Source: Terriglobia bacterium (GTDB taxonomy: Bacteria > Acidobacteriota > Terriglobia > Bryobacterales > Bryobacteraceae). Taken from it: a DNA stretch of 64,000 nt. The translations under genes were made by a program, and so were the position numbers. The notes under the pieces are model-generated. The model did not search any database. It was not told where the DNA came from and worked only from the letters and a program-made list of their open reading frames with translations. This document shows positions 1-8,856 of this stretch, in pieces. Location of the stretch: the NCBI GenBank assembly GCA_025350105.1, contig JANXYJ010000154.1, positions 19,605-83,604 of the forward strand, given 5' to 3'. Numbering within the stretch: the first letter of the stretch is position 1; every line of letters starts with the position of its first letter.

Positions 1-1293
1 GATCAGCCAGGCGGTGACTAACAGAAACAGCGCGGGAACCACGGGGTAGCCCCACGCGCGATATGGACGGTTGGCTAGGGGCATGGTTCTGCGGAAGACG
101 AACACGGTAGCAGCGGTGAGTCCGTAGAAAAGCCAAAGGGCGAAAATGGCGGAATCGCTGATGGTGTCGTAGGTTCCGGAAAGAGCGATGACAGAGGCCC
201 AGGCGGCCTGCGCGAGAATGGCGGGGATGGGTACGCGGGTGGTTTCCGAAACGTTCGCGAGAGAGCGAAAGAAAAGGCCCTCCTTCGCCATCGCGTAAGT
301 GACGCGGGAGCTGGCCATCAGTGAAGAATGCAGCGCGCCGAAGGAAGAAATCATCAAGCCAACGGCCATGACCAGCGTAGCGGCGGGGCCCAGGAAACGG
401 CGCGTTACTTCGGCTGCGACGGAAGAGCCGGCCGGAATGTTGGCGATTTCAGTGGGCGTGAGGACGTAGTAATAAGCCACATTGGCCAGCAAATACAGCC
501 CGCCGACGATAACGGTGCCGCCGATGAACGCCAACGGCAGGTTGCGCGAAGGGTTCTTCACTTCGCCGGCCAAAGGCGCAATGCGGTTCCAGCCGTCGTA
601 GGCCCACAGGGCTCCCAGCATGGCGGCGCCGAAACCGGCGATGCCGCCGCGGGCCGAAGCCGCCACGCCTTCGCAGGCGCCGCCAGTGTTGGTCATGGCG
701 AGATGAGCCCAATCGCCGCGCGCAAATAGAATCGCGCCGACGGCCACGCCCAAGACGGTGGCGATTTTCAGCACGGTGAGCATGCTGGCGACGTGACCAC
801 CCCAGGCGACGGCCCCGCAGTTGATCAGCGCCACGATCCAGATGATCGAAAGCGCCACCACCGCAAGCATGCCGAATTCGACGTGATGTCCAGCCAGATT
901 GGCGGACCAGAAGGGGGTGCGAAGCGCACCGCCCAGCGCGTCATTCAGAAAGATAGCGAAGCCAACCGCGAGAGCCGCTTTCGATCCGGAGGAGGAAACG
1001 GCGAAGGTGGTCCAGCCGAACAGGAAACTCATGGGGCGGCCGAAGGCGCGGCGAATGTAGACGTAATCGCCACCGGCTTCGGGAAGCATGGCGCCGATTT
1101 CGGAATAGGCGAAAGCTCCGGCCAAGGAGAGAAGCCCGGCGAAGATCCAGACGGCGAGGACGGTGTAGGCGCTGCCGGTGTTGCAGGTCATTACGCGGGC
1201 CTTGAGAAAAACGCCGGTGCCAATCATGTTGGCGATGTTGAGCGAGATGGCCCCGGTGAGGCCGATTCCCCGAACCAGGGAGCGGTGCTGCAT
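1..1293 (-). CDS. Amino acid permease, APC superfamily (3' end outside window)
   Basis: Integral-membrane transporter of the amino acid-polyamine-organocation superfamily, probably moving an amino acid across the inner membrane with a cation. I translated the reverse strand from an ATG at 1293. The N-terminus carries the family's first helix with IGTGVF at residues 24-29, followed by a series of long hydrophobic helices and a conserved ALWAYDGWN stretch near the middle, typical of the LAT/cationic-type branch. 431 codons are visible without a stop and the gene runs off the left edge, so the C-terminal helices are missing from view. It is divergent from the DUF6152 gene. Substrate cannot be read from sequence. 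Confidence 0.88.
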   Translation of the reverse strand, partial: MQHRSLVRGIGLTGAISLNIANMIGTGVFLKARVMTCNTGSAYTVLAVWIFAGLLSLAGAFAYSEIGAMLPEAGGDYVYIRRAFGRPMSFLFGWTTFAVSSSGSKAALAVGFAIFLNDALGGALRTPFWSANLAGHHVEFGMLAVVALSIIWIVALINCGAVAWGGHVASMLTVLKIATVLGVAVGAILFARGDWAHLAMTNTGGACEGVAASARGGIAGFGAAMLGALWAYDGWNRIAPLAGEVKNPSRNLPLAFIGGTVIVGGLYLLANVAYYYVLTPTEIANIPAGSSVAAEVTRRFLGPAATLVMAVGLMISSFGALHSSLMASSRVTYAMAKEGLFFRSLANVSETTRVPIPAILAQAAWASVIALSGTYDTISDSAIFALWLFYGLTAATVFVFRRTMPLANRPYRAWGYPVVPALFLLVTAWLI

Positions 1294-1383
1294 GATCTGG
1301 GTTGGCCCGTCGGGCAAAACGAGTATAGCGTGTTGCTGTCCACTTCTGATTGGCGTAGACTACGTTTGATCGAGGGAGCATCT

Positions 1384-1782
1384 ATGATAAAACGACTCGT
1401 ATTAGTGGGATTGATTGGCTTGGCGATGGCCCTGTTCACTGCGCCGATGTTGGCGCATCATTCCTTCGCGGCGTTTGACTTGTCAAAAACCGTAACGCTG
1501 GTGGGCGTGGTGAAGGAATTTCAGTGGCTGAATCCGCATTCGTGGATTCAACTGATGGTGACCGATTCCAATGGCAAAGAGATGGAGTGGAGCATTGAGA
1601 CCAGCTCGCCATCGGGGTTGTCGCGGCAGGGCTGGAAGCCGAAGTCGCTGAAGCCGGGCGATCACATCACCGTTACCATGCATCCGATGCGCGATGGGAA
1701 GCCGGGTGGATCGTTGGTTACCACGACGCTGGCCGATGGGACGAAGATTGGCGGGTCGCCGGTTGGGGACGCGAAGGAATAA
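1384..1782 (+). CDS. Secreted DUF6152-type protein
   Basis: 132-residue secreted protein. The first ~21 residues are a signal peptide ending near the alanine before a HHSFAAFD motif, the hallmark of DUF6152 proteins common in acidobacteria and some proteobacteria; their function is unknown. The rest is a small beta-rich domain with WLNPHSW and a C-terminal GGSLVTTTLADG stretch. I chose the ATG at 1384 because a GAGGGAG ribosome-binding site precedes it and the signal peptide starts there; the longer open frame upstream only overlays the permease gene. The stop is two bases before the next gene, so the two are almost certainly one operon. Confidence 0.85.
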   Translation: MIKRLVLVGLIGLAMALFTAPMLAHHSFAAFDLSKTVTLVGVVKEFQWLNPHSWIQLMVTDSNGKEMEWSIETSSPSGLSRQGWKPKSLKPGDHITVTMHPMRDGKPGGSLVTTTLADGTKIGGSPVGDAKE

Positions 1783-1784
1783 TC

Positions 1785-2576
1785 ATGCGCAATCGTTTCT
1801 TAAAACAAGCAGGCTTTAGCGTCGCGCTGGGTATGGTGATGGCCCAAGGCGCCATGGCGCAGGCTCCTGACAAAGTCCAGTCGCCCGATTGGACGGGCGT
1901 GTGGCGGCTGAAGGGTTCGCCGGCGGTGATGGATCGCGAAGATGGACGGTCGTTCGTGGCGGGCACGCGCGATCATCCGCCCTACAATGCCGAATGGGAA
2001 AAGCGGTACACGCGGGATTTGGTGCGCGGGGAACATCAGGGCGATGCCAATTTTCCCGATCCGATCGTCGACACGCATACTGTGTTTTGCGCGGCTGGAA
2101 TGCCGCATTTGATGGGCACACCGTTCGACTACGAGTTTGTGGTGACGCCGGCCAAGACGTGGATTGTGGCCGACAAAGAAACCCGGCACATCTATACAGA
2201 CGGGCGCAAGTTTCTGCCTGACGATGAAAGGTGGCCAACGTTATTGGGTACATCGATTGGACACTGGGAAAATCAGACGCTGGTGGTGGAAACCGTTTCC
2301 ATGCGCTCCGATGTTTGGGCTGATACCACTCCCGTGATGTTCAGCGACAAAATGCGGATCACCGAACGCATCCGGCGCATGGACGCGAACACGTTGGAAA
2401 ATCAGATGACCATCGCCGACCCGGTGGCGTTCACCAAACCGTGGACGTTTACCAAACACTATACGCTGATGAAAAAAGGCACGTGGGTGTCGGAACCCGA
2501 AAAATGCGGCGGGCCGGAGGATCGCAATCCGATTGTCAATGGACGCGTAATTTCGGTGATGCCGGGCGTGAAGTAG
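1785..2576 (+). CDS. Secreted protein of unknown function, partner of the DUF6152 gene
   Basis: 263 residues with an N-terminal signal peptide (about residues 1-26, ending AMAQA) and a beta-rich mature domain. Recognisable points are DWTGVWRL near the start, an FCAAGMPH segment, and a central GHWENQTLVVET motif followed by an acidic/arginine segment and a DPVAF-like segment. The same order of motifs occurs in the N-terminal half of the MBL-fold protein at 46546-48327, so this appears to be a recurring acidobacterial secreted domain. It starts two bases after the DUF6152 stop codon and is surely cotranscribed. Function is unknown; a periplasmic ligand- or lipid-binding role is only a guess. 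Confidence 0.75.
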   Translation: MRNRFLKQAGFSVALGMVMAQGAMAQAPDKVQSPDWTGVWRLKGSPAVMDREDGRSFVAGTRDHPPYNAEWEKRYTRDLVRGEHQGDANFPDPIVDTHTVFCAAGMPHLMGTPFDYEFVVTPAKTWIVADKETRHIYTDGRKFLPDDERWPTLLGTSIGHWENQTLVVETVSMRSDVWADTTPVMFSDKMRITERIRRMDANTLENQMTIADPVAFTKPWTFTKHYTLMKKGTWVSEPEKCGGPEDRNPIVNGRVISVMPGVK

Positions 2577-2703
2577 GGTTATTTGCCACTCTAATCACTT
2601 TTCGGCATTCTATATTTGGCTCGTAATACAAATTGGTATAGGACGAGACGCAGAATAAGCGTCAAGCCGGAGGCTCCACTAATGAAAAGGGCCGAAGACT
2701 TGA

Positions 2704-2880
2704 GCACATACGCCCAACTGGTATCAACCGCATTAGGTACTCAGCCGGCTGCGCTTTCAGCAAGGAGACTTCACACAAGCCCGGCGCGAAGGTGAGCTCG
2801 CGCTGACGCTTTCCGCCAACAGCAAACCAGCGCTGCATCAGCAGATTGTGGCCTTTACGCAAATACTGGCTGGCCGCTAG
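2704..2880 (+). pseudogene. Remnant of a TPR-protein C-terminus
   Basis: The 397-base gap between 2577 and 2973 holds one stretch that reads like protein. In this frame an H-stop-VLSRLRFQQGDF segment is followed by a helical, alanine- and leucine-rich tail ending at a TAG at 2878-2880. The spacing (R.Q.GD...A......AL) fits the last tetratricopeptide repeat of a longer protein. The in-frame TAG at 2734-2736 sits where a tyrosine codon (TAC/TAT) would complete the repeat, and no intact 5' part is present. Low certainty: it is short and no close homologue was checked. Confidence 0.35.
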
Positions 2881-2973
2881 TCGCGATCGAACAGGCTTCA
2901 TCAGATGAACGCTGCGCTTCATGGTAGGCTGCTTCTATCCGGCTTGTGCCGGTGATTTTAGGAGGTTGACATC

Positions 2974-3711
2974 ATGGCGGACAATTCCGGAGACAAGCCC
3001 GCAAGCGCCGGGCCGGCCCCAGTCAGCGCGGTGGTCGCGGTGGTGAAAGATATTTTCGCGCTGCTGCGGGATTTCACCTTGTTTGGCGCCGCCGTATTGT
3101 TGATGTTGTTTCCCACCACCTTCAATTCCGTGCTCACCAACGCCGGCTTTGAGGAAGGCACATTTGCCGGACTGAAATGGAAGCGGCAACTGGTGGAATC
3201 CGATACCAAAATCCAGGTGGCGCAGGATACGATTACATCACTGCAGGCGCGGAACACGGATCTGCTGAAAGCCTTGACGGACGCGAAGCCGGGTACCATC
3301 AATGTTCAACAGAAAAGTGAACTGACGCGGCTGGAAACCGAGAGCAAAAACGCGGACGAAAACGTGAATCAGGTACAAGCCTCCCTGAACCAAACCTTGG
3401 CCAACAACGATCCGCTGGTTGAGAAAGTCAGGACAGCGGTACAGGTGGAAACTTTGCCGTCGTCGGCCTATTGCTATCAGGAGGATCGCATCAAGCCCGG
3501 CCGGCAAAGGTTTTCCATCCATTGCCACAATTCACAATCTAACTGCGAAACGGCGCGCGGGCCGAATCCGCGATACAAACAATCGGTGTGCGCGAAGATG
3601 ACGGACTTGAACCAGATTGCCTGGAAACCACGCCACCCGGGGTTCATGGGCTCCTGGTTTGAATTTCAGAAGGAATCGTTCGAAACGCCCTTTCCGCAGG
3701 TTCCAAAGTGA
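2974..3711 (+). CDS. Hypothetical membrane-anchored coiled-coil protein
   Basis: 245 residues, not recognised. After a charged, alanine/proline-rich cytosolic start there is one transmembrane helix at about residues 37-58, then a helical region (about 75-155) rich in Q, E, K and L in a heptad-like pattern, suggesting a coiled coil, and a C-terminal domain with four cysteines (YCYQ, HCHN, NCET, VCAK) that could form disulfides if periplasmic. An AGGAGG ribosome-binding site lies about 10 bases before the ATG at 2974. It stands alone, convergent with the DUF2809 gene. Confidence 0.7.
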   Translation: MADNSGDKPASAGPAPVSAVVAVVKDIFALLRDFTLFGAAVLLMLFPTTFNSVLTNAGFEEGTFAGLKWKRQLVESDTKIQVAQDTITSLQARNTDLLKALTDAKPGTINVQQKSELTRLETESKNADENVNQVQASLNQTLANNDPLVEKVRTAVQVETLPSSAYCYQEDRIKPGRQRFSIHCHNSQSNCETARGPNPRYKQSVCAKMTDLNQIAWKPRHPGFMGSWFEFQKESFETPFPQVPK

Positions 3712-3745
3712 GTTGCAAAATGAGTCGCGAAATGAGTGGTCCAGT

Positions 3746-4132
3746 TTAACTTCGGCGCCCGGTTCGCGAATCCACCAGCCACAGGCAGCCAATGCCCACG
3801 GCGTATGCCAGTAAGTCGAGGAAACTGAATTCCGTTCCCAATAGCCGGGCCGCGATGCGGATGAGGAGATTTGGACTGGCCGACATGTGCAGAGGAATCA
3901 GGGTGAGTTGAAAGAACTCCAGCACAGTCATGATGGCCATGGCCGCGATCGCCACCCGGCGTGCTGGCGCCACCGGCCAACACAAACGCAGGATGACGTA
4001 AAACATCACGGCGTAAAGCGCATCGCCGAGGTACTTGTCGAAAACGATCCAACCGGTGTGAATCGTCCGCGAGATAATTCCCAGTGCGATGATCCCCGCC
4101 AGGAAAAGAAGCCAAAAGCGTCGTGTTGTCAT
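3746..4132 (-). CDS. DUF2809 family membrane protein
   Basis: 128 residues with four hydrophobic helices. The segment SRTIHTGWIVFDKYLGDALYAV (read across residues ~21-43) carries the K-x-x-GDALYA signature of DUF2809, a family of small bacterial inner-membrane proteins of unknown function. Length and helix number fit the family. The C-terminus is short and basic (RTGRRS). Convergent with the preceding gene and divergent from the next, so it is probably a single-gene transcript. Confidence 0.78.
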   Translation of the reverse strand: MTTRRFWLLFLAGIIALGIISRTIHTGWIVFDKYLGDALYAVMFYVILRLCWPVAPARRVAIAAMAIMTVLEFFQLTLIPLHMSASPNLLIRIAARLLGTEFSFLDLLAYAVGIGCLWLVDSRTGRRS

Positions 4133-4202
4133 GTCGGGTTCTCAGAAGTCTCCATCATGGCAGGGAGCGTGCACCTATTGCTAACCGAGGAGGGTGGTTT
4201 TT

Positions 4203-4493
4203 ATGACGACTTTGACACCGTATGTGATTGTCTGCGTGACACTTGCGGCGGCTACGCTAGGTTTAGCGCTGTACCGGAAGCTGATCTCGGCTGCGGAAAA
4301 AGACATAATTTACCTGGGCCAAGGTGAGGAAAGAAACATCCCGCAGCAAAGCGCATTAGCAGCACGGCTAGCTATGATCGACAAGTGGGGCAAAGTGCTA
4401 ACCATCGTAACCGTGGGGCTGGGGGCAGTGCTGGCCGCCATCTACCTGTATAAGGCTTGGGTCGAGTCCGGGACCACGTTGCGTTTCGGGTAA
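4203..4493 (+). CDS. Small hypothetical membrane protein
   Basis: 96 residues with two predicted transmembrane helices, near residues 4-23 and 64-84, separated by a charged loop containing a basic YRKLI segment. I use the ATG at 4203 rather than the in-frame GTG nine bases upstream because an AGGAGGG ribosome-binding site at 4188-4194 is ideally spaced (8 bases) from it and would overlap the GTG. No family recognised. Divergent from the DUF2809 gene. Confidence 0.65.
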   Translation: MTTLTPYVIVCVTLAAATLGLALYRKLISAAEKDIIYLGQGEERNIPQQSALAARLAMIDKWGKVLTIVTVGLGAVLAAIYLYKAWVESGTTLRFG

Positions 4494-4580
4494 CTCTCGA
4501 GCGATTGAACAATTACGGCCTGCGGAAGCCGCGGGTGGGTCCGCTTGCGTGCGGGTTCCCAGGCGTATTTGTTCCCATGC

Positions 4581-4637
4581 CCACAGCTGTTACCCACAGC
4601 TGTAACCCACAGCTGTTACCCGCAGCTGTTACCCACA
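4581..4637. repeat. 13-bp tandem repeat, four copies plus a partial
   Basis: Unit CCACAGCTGTTAC repeats at 4581-4593, 4594-4606 (one change), 4607-4619 and 4620-4632 (one change), then a five-base partial copy. Each unit contains the palindrome CAGCTG. It lies in the 240-base gap between the small membrane protein and the PilZ-like gene, which otherwise shows only an imperfect hairpin at 4711-4728 just beyond the PilZ-like stop codon. Confidence 0.9.
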
Positions 4638-4733
4638 AAAGAAGCCGTTTGAGATCGCTCCCGCTACCCCCGAAAATCCTGCCCGGCAGTCAGATTTTCC
4701 CGGAACATCTTCCTCAGGAACCTGAGGATAATC

Positions 4734-5087
4734 CTAGGCGGACAGCCTTAGCAGAGGTTGCCTGAACGTGAGCAGGTGTTGCGGCACAAACCCCGTCTGC
4801 GACCAGTAGGATTCGGGGGACAGGCGAACTTCCAGTAGGAATCCCAAGCCGGACTGGGTGGTGCAGGATTTGACGACGCCCTTTAAAATGTGCGACTTGG
4901 AGGCGATTTCCACGCGGCTGCCGGCGCACAAGGCAGCTTCGGCCAACACCAAAGCGCTGCGTTCGGCGATCTCTTCCAGGTTTCCTGGGACGGATTCTCT
5001 GCTCCCCGCCTTCTGTCCATCGTTGGTTCGGACCACTGATACGAGCTCCGAGCACCAGTTGCGTTCTAAGAAAGTTTGCTTAGCCAT
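4734..5087 (-). CDS. PilZ-like domain protein
   Basis: 117 residues from the ATG at 5087; an in-frame ATG at 5117 would add ten residues. The central part reads NLEEIAERSALVLAE, followed by a valine-rich strand, SRVEIASKSHILKGVV, and GLGFLLEVRLSPESYWS, which has the strand order of small stand-alone PilZ-like proteins found in acidobacteria. The c-di-GMP-binding RxxxR and D/NxSxxG motifs of canonical PilZ are poorly kept, so it may not bind the nucleotide. Single gene on its strand. Confidence 0.55.
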   Translation of the reverse strand: MAKQTFLERNWCSELVSVVRTNDGQKAGSRESVPGNLEEIAERSALVLAEAALCAGSRVEIASKSHILKGVVKSCTTQSGLGFLLEVRLSPESYWSQTGFVPQHLLTFRQPLLRLSA

Positions 5088-5190
5088 GCCATCAGGAAAG
5101 CACGTAGGCTTCCACAATCACCCGAGACTAGACCCTAAGCCCAAGATTCTTACCGAGCTGTCGTAATTTGGATTTGGCGGGCTTCGGCGC

Positions 5191-5250
5191 CTGGTGTTAG
5201 TCCTGCTGTTAGTCCTGCTGTTAGTCCTGGTGTTAGTCCTGGTGTTAGAT
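5191..5250. repeat. 12-bp tandem repeat, five copies
   Basis: Unit CTG(G/C)TGTTAGTC runs through 5191-5202, 5203-5214, 5215-5226, 5227-5238 and 5239-5250 (the last ends AGAT). Directly after it, GGGAC and GTCCC form a short inverted repeat around ten bases (near 5251-5271). The element fills the gap downstream of the exbD stop codon and is not translated by any gene I accept. Confidence 0.9.
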
Positions 5251-5307
5251 GGGACACTCACGACCGTCCCCAATATTTCGCGATACAAGATTGCGCGGCT
5301 TCTGACC

Positions 5308-5721
5308 CTATTCGGTCATCAGGGCAACGCGTTCTAAACCCACACCCTTGGCAATGTCAATCACTTGCGCGATGTTCTGGAAGTCCAGCGTTTTGGCGCC
5401 GCGGACGAAGATGACGTGATGGGTTGCGTTCTGGAACAGCTTGCGCAGACGGGAGTCCAACACATCCAGTGCCACCGGTGCTTCCTGATTCAATTGTACG
5501 GTTTGATCGGCGAAGACAGTCAGCACCACCTGGTCGGGCGCTGTTTCCTGAACCCGCTGCGGTTGGTCGGGCGGCTGTGGCACTTGCGCCTTCAGGCCCT
5601 TGGGCAGTTTGGGCAGAATAAGCATAAAGATGATGATCAGCACCAATAGCACGTCGATCAGCGGCGTCACATTCATTTGCGGCGCGCGGTTGCCTCCACC
5701 TGTGCCAAGCGATATTGCCAT
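5308..5721 (-). CDS. exbD: Biopolymer transport protein ExbD/TolR family
   Basis: 137-residue inner-membrane protein, one partner of the ExbB-ExbD or TolQ-TolR proton channel that energises TonB- or Tol-dependent work. It has the family layout: short cytosolic start, MNVTPLIDVLLVL with the conserved proton-path Asp at residue 23, one transmembrane helix (about 21-38), and a periplasmic domain to the end. I chose the ATG at 5721 because GGAGGAAA lies just upstream; an earlier in-frame ATG at 5766 lacks one. No exbB or tonB is beside it, so it must work with a partner encoded elsewhere. Divergent from dps. Confidence 0.88.
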   Translation of the reverse strand: MAISLGTGGGNRAPQMNVTPLIDVLLVLIIIFMLILPKLPKGLKAQVPQPPDQPQRVQETAPDQVVLTVFADQTVQLNQEAPVALDVLDSRLRKLFQNATHHVIFVRGAKTLDFQNIAQVIDIAKGVGLERVALMTE

Positions 5722-5856
5722 GGGGTTTCCTCCGGAAACGTTTTGCGGTACAAACCCAATAGACACCGCGGCCGGGCGGCAAGTTCCCGGTTTTGTGGTC
5801 TAAATGTAATTTAGATTTTGTCGAAACTAGATCGCCTCGTGCCGCATCCCATAGCC

Positions 5857-6345
5857 ATGGCAATAAACTTTGGATTAACCGACATTGGCTTAACAGACGG
5901 GGATCGCGCTGGTGCAATCGGCCTTTTGAAGCCGCTTCTGGCGGATGAGTACGTGCTCTACACCAAAACCCGCAATTTTCATTGGAACGTCAGCGGACCG
6001 CATTTTCACGACTTGCACAAATTCTTTGAGTCGCAGTACGAAGACTTGGATGAAAAGATTGACGAGATCGCCGAATTCATCCGCGCGCTGGGCGATCAAT
6101 CGCCTGGATCGTTGGCTCAGTTCTTGGCCTCGACGAGACTGAAAGAGGTAAGTTCGGAACCGATCACGGCGCCTGCGATGGTGAAAGGCCTGTTGGCGGA
6201 TCACCAAACCATCATTCGCCAACTGCGCGCGGATCTGGCGGCGGCCGGCGATCAGTTTCACGCGGCAGACGTTGCGGATTTTCTCACAGGCCTGCTGGAA
6301 GATCACCAGAAGATGGCGTGGATGTTGCGAAGTTGCGCGGAGTAA
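5857..6345 (+). CDS. dps: Dps family ferritin-like DNA-protection protein
   Basis: 162-residue mini-ferritin that binds Fe(II), uses H2O2 to oxidise it, and protects DNA. The dinuclear site of the dodecamer interface is intact: H42 in NFHWN, H54, E58, D69 and E73 have the exact spacing of the E. coli Dps ligands. Length matches the family. I used the ATG at 5857; an in-frame TTG at 5818 would add 13 residues with no family support. Its stop is seven bases from the end of the convergent HerA-like gene. Confidence 0.92.
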   Translation: MAINFGLTDIGLTDGDRAGAIGLLKPLLADEYVLYTKTRNFHWNVSGPHFHDLHKFFESQYEDLDEKIDEIAEFIRALGDQSPGSLAQFLASTRLKEVSSEPITAPAMVKGLLADHQTIIRQLRADLAAAGDQFHAADVADFLTGLLEDHQKMAWMLRSCAE

Positions 6346-6352
6346 TGCCGTT

Positions 6353-8605
6353 CTAATTCCCCCGCACCATCATTGCCTTCACCACCACCGCGGTTCTATT
6401 CGGCCGCAGCGTAGTCGTAGCGATTTGTTCCTTCGCTGGATCGTGCAGGTCCTGAAGGGCCTTGATTTCGCCTTCCAGTTGGGCGTTCAAATCGTTCCAT
6501 TGTTGCTGCACGGCTTCCACCGTTTCGTCCGCGCGGCCCACGTCTTGCGATTCGCCGTAAGCGCGTGTGGCCGCGCGGCCGGCCGTCACAATTTTCGTCG
6601 GCGATACGTTGTGGCTCTTGCTTAAAAAAGCGCCCAGGATGGAGCTGCCGATTTGCAGTATGGTGGTGATCTTTGCTGAAGTCGACTGCTCCTGCTGCTT
6701 CTGTTTCATGTCTTGCGCGCGGCGCAATCGATCTTGCAACGCCGTCACTTTAGGCGCGTATTTATTGCGTAGGTCCGCTACCTGGCGGTCGCGTTCTTCG
6801 CGCAAAGGGCCATCGATGCGCGACCGGAAATCGCGTAAACTCTCGCCGGCGTTGGAGCACATCTCTAAGGTGTCGCACCGGTAGACCTCCAGCGTTTGCG
6901 TGTTGGCCAGCCAATTGGTGAAATCGCGCTGCCAACTCTTCAGCACCGTAGGCGCGGGCGGATCGCCTGATAGCGCTTCGTCGGGCGCTAGCGAAGCGTG
7001 ATCCCAATCCGGATTGTTGGTTTTGCCATCCAAAGGCGCGGCGATCACTACTGTTGTTTGCTGATCGATCTTGTTTTTTGTGTCGGTAAAGCGCAGTGCC
7101 GCGGAGCCAACAACCGTCTTGTCCACGCTGGCAGAAACCGCGGGCGGTTTTTGCGTTGGTGTCGATGCCGGACCCTTCACCGGATCCATCAAAACTTTTA
7201 TCTGTTCTCGCGTCAACGGCCCGCGCAGGTACGACATGCTCCAACGCGACTCAAACAGCACCGGGCCGCTGGAGTGAACATTGTTCATCAAAAAAACGCG
7301 TTGGCCCAGGCCGGAAAGGGTCGTGTCCATCGTCGTTCTATTGAAAGACGCTCGATCAAACGAAGAGTTCGCCGCCGCGCCCTCCAGTCCGTCCAGCAAA
7401 CGCTGCTTATCGCGATCCGTTTGTAGACGGCCGATGAACCATGTGCCCGTGTTCGCCAGGCCCTTGTAGTCCAGATCGACAGGGTTTTGCGACGCCAGCA
7501 CGATGCCAACACCGAACGCGCGCGCTTGTTTCAGCAGAGTCAGCAGCGGCGTTTTCGACGGCGGATTTGCCACCGGCGGAAAGTAGCCGAAAATTTCGTC
7601 CATGTAAAGCAGCGCACGCAGGCTGGTGGTGCCTGGCTGCTGGCGCATCCAGCCGATCATTTGGTTTAACAGCAGCGAGACGAAAAACATTCTTTCTGCG
7701 TCGGAGAGATGTGCGATGGAGAAAATGGTCACGCGCGGTTTGCCTTGCGGAGTGTGCAGAAAGCTGGCGATATCAAGCGGTGCGCCGTCAGTCCACGCGG
7801 CGAAACTGGGCGACGCCAAAAGATTATTGATGGCGATGGCCAGTTTGAAGCGCTCCTTCGCCGGGTAAAAAACTTCCAGTTCCAGCGCACCCACGCGCGC
7901 AAACGGCGGGTTTTGCACCCGCTGCACCAGTGTGGCCAAGTCGAGATTTTGCCCCTGCCGCCAGGCGTTATCAAAAAGATTCGATAGCAGAATATGTTCG
8001 CGGCTTTGCACCGGATCGGCGTCAATACCCAGCAGGCCTAGCAAAGACGTTGCCGTGCCTTGCACGCGTTCACCAAACAACTCGGCATCATTTACTAAGG
8101 CCGCCGGCGGCGCATCGAAAGACTTCAGGATCGAAACGGGCAAACCTGCGCTGGAGCCCGGCGTGTAGATCGCGAAGTCCGCCGCCGCGCGGAGTCGAGC
8201 GATGCGTTCGCCGCCTTGGCCCCATTTGGCCAAGCCGCTGCGCCATAGATCGGCTTGTTGCGCCGCGTAGTCGTCGACAGAGAGATTTTTCCGCGCGGCA
8301 TCGTCGGCGTTCACCCAGGGAGCAAAGTCTTTCGCCGCCAGATCGGGAAACGTCAGCAGTAGATTCGCCAGGTCGCCCTTGGGGTCAATCAAAATGGACG
8401 GGATGCCATCGAGCGCTGCTTCCTCAATCAGGTCGATGCACAAACCAGTTTTACCGCTGCCGGTCATGCCGACGCAAACAGCGTGAGTGACCAGATCCTT
8501 GGCGTCGTACAAAAGCGGAGTGCCGGTCGATTTACTTTGTGCCGCATCGTAGTTGCGTCCGAGGTAGAAAATGCCAAGACCTTCGATCGTTGGGTTGGTG
8601 GACAT
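6353..8605 (-). CDS. HerA-like (DUF87-type) P-loop ATPase
   Basis: 750-residue ATPase of the FtsK-HerA superfamily. A conserved opening (FYLGRNYD) leads to Walker A GMTGSGKT at residues 46-53, then SILIDPKGDL, and Walker B LLYMDEIFG near residue 335, followed by the ASQNP sensor segment. The C-terminal third has a charged coiled coil (about 600-650). Such proteins are predicted DNA translocases or pumps; this large stand-alone form is widespread and uncharacterised, and no NurA nuclease is adjacent. I start at the ATG at 8605, where homology-like sequence begins; the open frame reaches 8767, but that extension looks non-coding. Confidence 0.82.
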   Translation of the reverse strand: MSTNPTIEGLGIFYLGRNYDAAQSKSTGTPLLYDAKDLVTHAVCVGMTGSGKTGLCIDLIEEAALDGIPSILIDPKGDLANLLLTFPDLAAKDFAPWVNADDAARKNLSVDDYAAQQADLWRSGLAKWGQGGERIARLRAAADFAIYTPGSSAGLPVSILKSFDAPPAALVNDAELFGERVQGTATSLLGLLGIDADPVQSREHILLSNLFDNAWRQGQNLDLATLVQRVQNPPFARVGALELEVFYPAKERFKLAIAINNLLASPSFAAWTDGAPLDIASFLHTPQGKPRVTIFSIAHLSDAERMFFVSLLLNQMIGWMRQQPGTTSLRALLYMDEIFGYFPPVANPPSKTPLLTLLKQARAFGVGIVLASQNPVDLDYKGLANTGTWFIGRLQTDRDKQRLLDGLEGAAANSSFDRASFNRTTMDTTLSGLGQRVFLMNNVHSSGPVLFESRWSMSYLRGPLTREQIKVLMDPVKGPASTPTQKPPAVSASVDKTVVGSAALRFTDTKNKIDQQTTVVIAAPLDGKTNNPDWDHASLAPDEALSGDPPAPTVLKSWQRDFTNWLANTQTLEVYRCDTLEMCSNAGESLRDFRSRIDGPLREERDRQVADLRNKYAPKVTALQDRLRRAQDMKQKQQEQSTSAKITTILQIGSSILGAFLSKSHNVSPTKIVTAGRAATRAYGESQDVGRADETVEAVQQQWNDLNAQLEGEIKALQDLHDPAKEQIATTTLRPNRTAVVVKAMMVRGN

Positions 8606-8856
8606 AACCTGTTCAGGATCGCATGAAGGGCCCGACTCGGCGCCGACGACACTGGCGGCGATCCGGCGATCTACTTTCGTATTGTTCTGACGGATACCGC
8701 TAGCCGCAGAGAGAATTTGGCGACCGTAAGTCAACGCATTCGCGCCCTTGTCTTCGACGAACTGCATCCGCAGGAAAATTGGGGCTTGTATCCGTACTTC
8801 AGCTTTCGGAGCCAGTCTGAATATTTAGCTCTCAACCATCCCGCGTGGGCGTGAGT

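Noticed and set aside
4581..5250. Short repeat arrays considered as CRISPR
   Set aside because: Units of 12-15 bp are directly adjacent with no spacers, and no cas genes are in the window.
6353..8605. Treating the HerA-like ATPase as part of a defence system
   Set aside because: No nuclease, SIR2 or methylase partner is adjacent; both neighbours (dps and the TPR gene) are ordinary.
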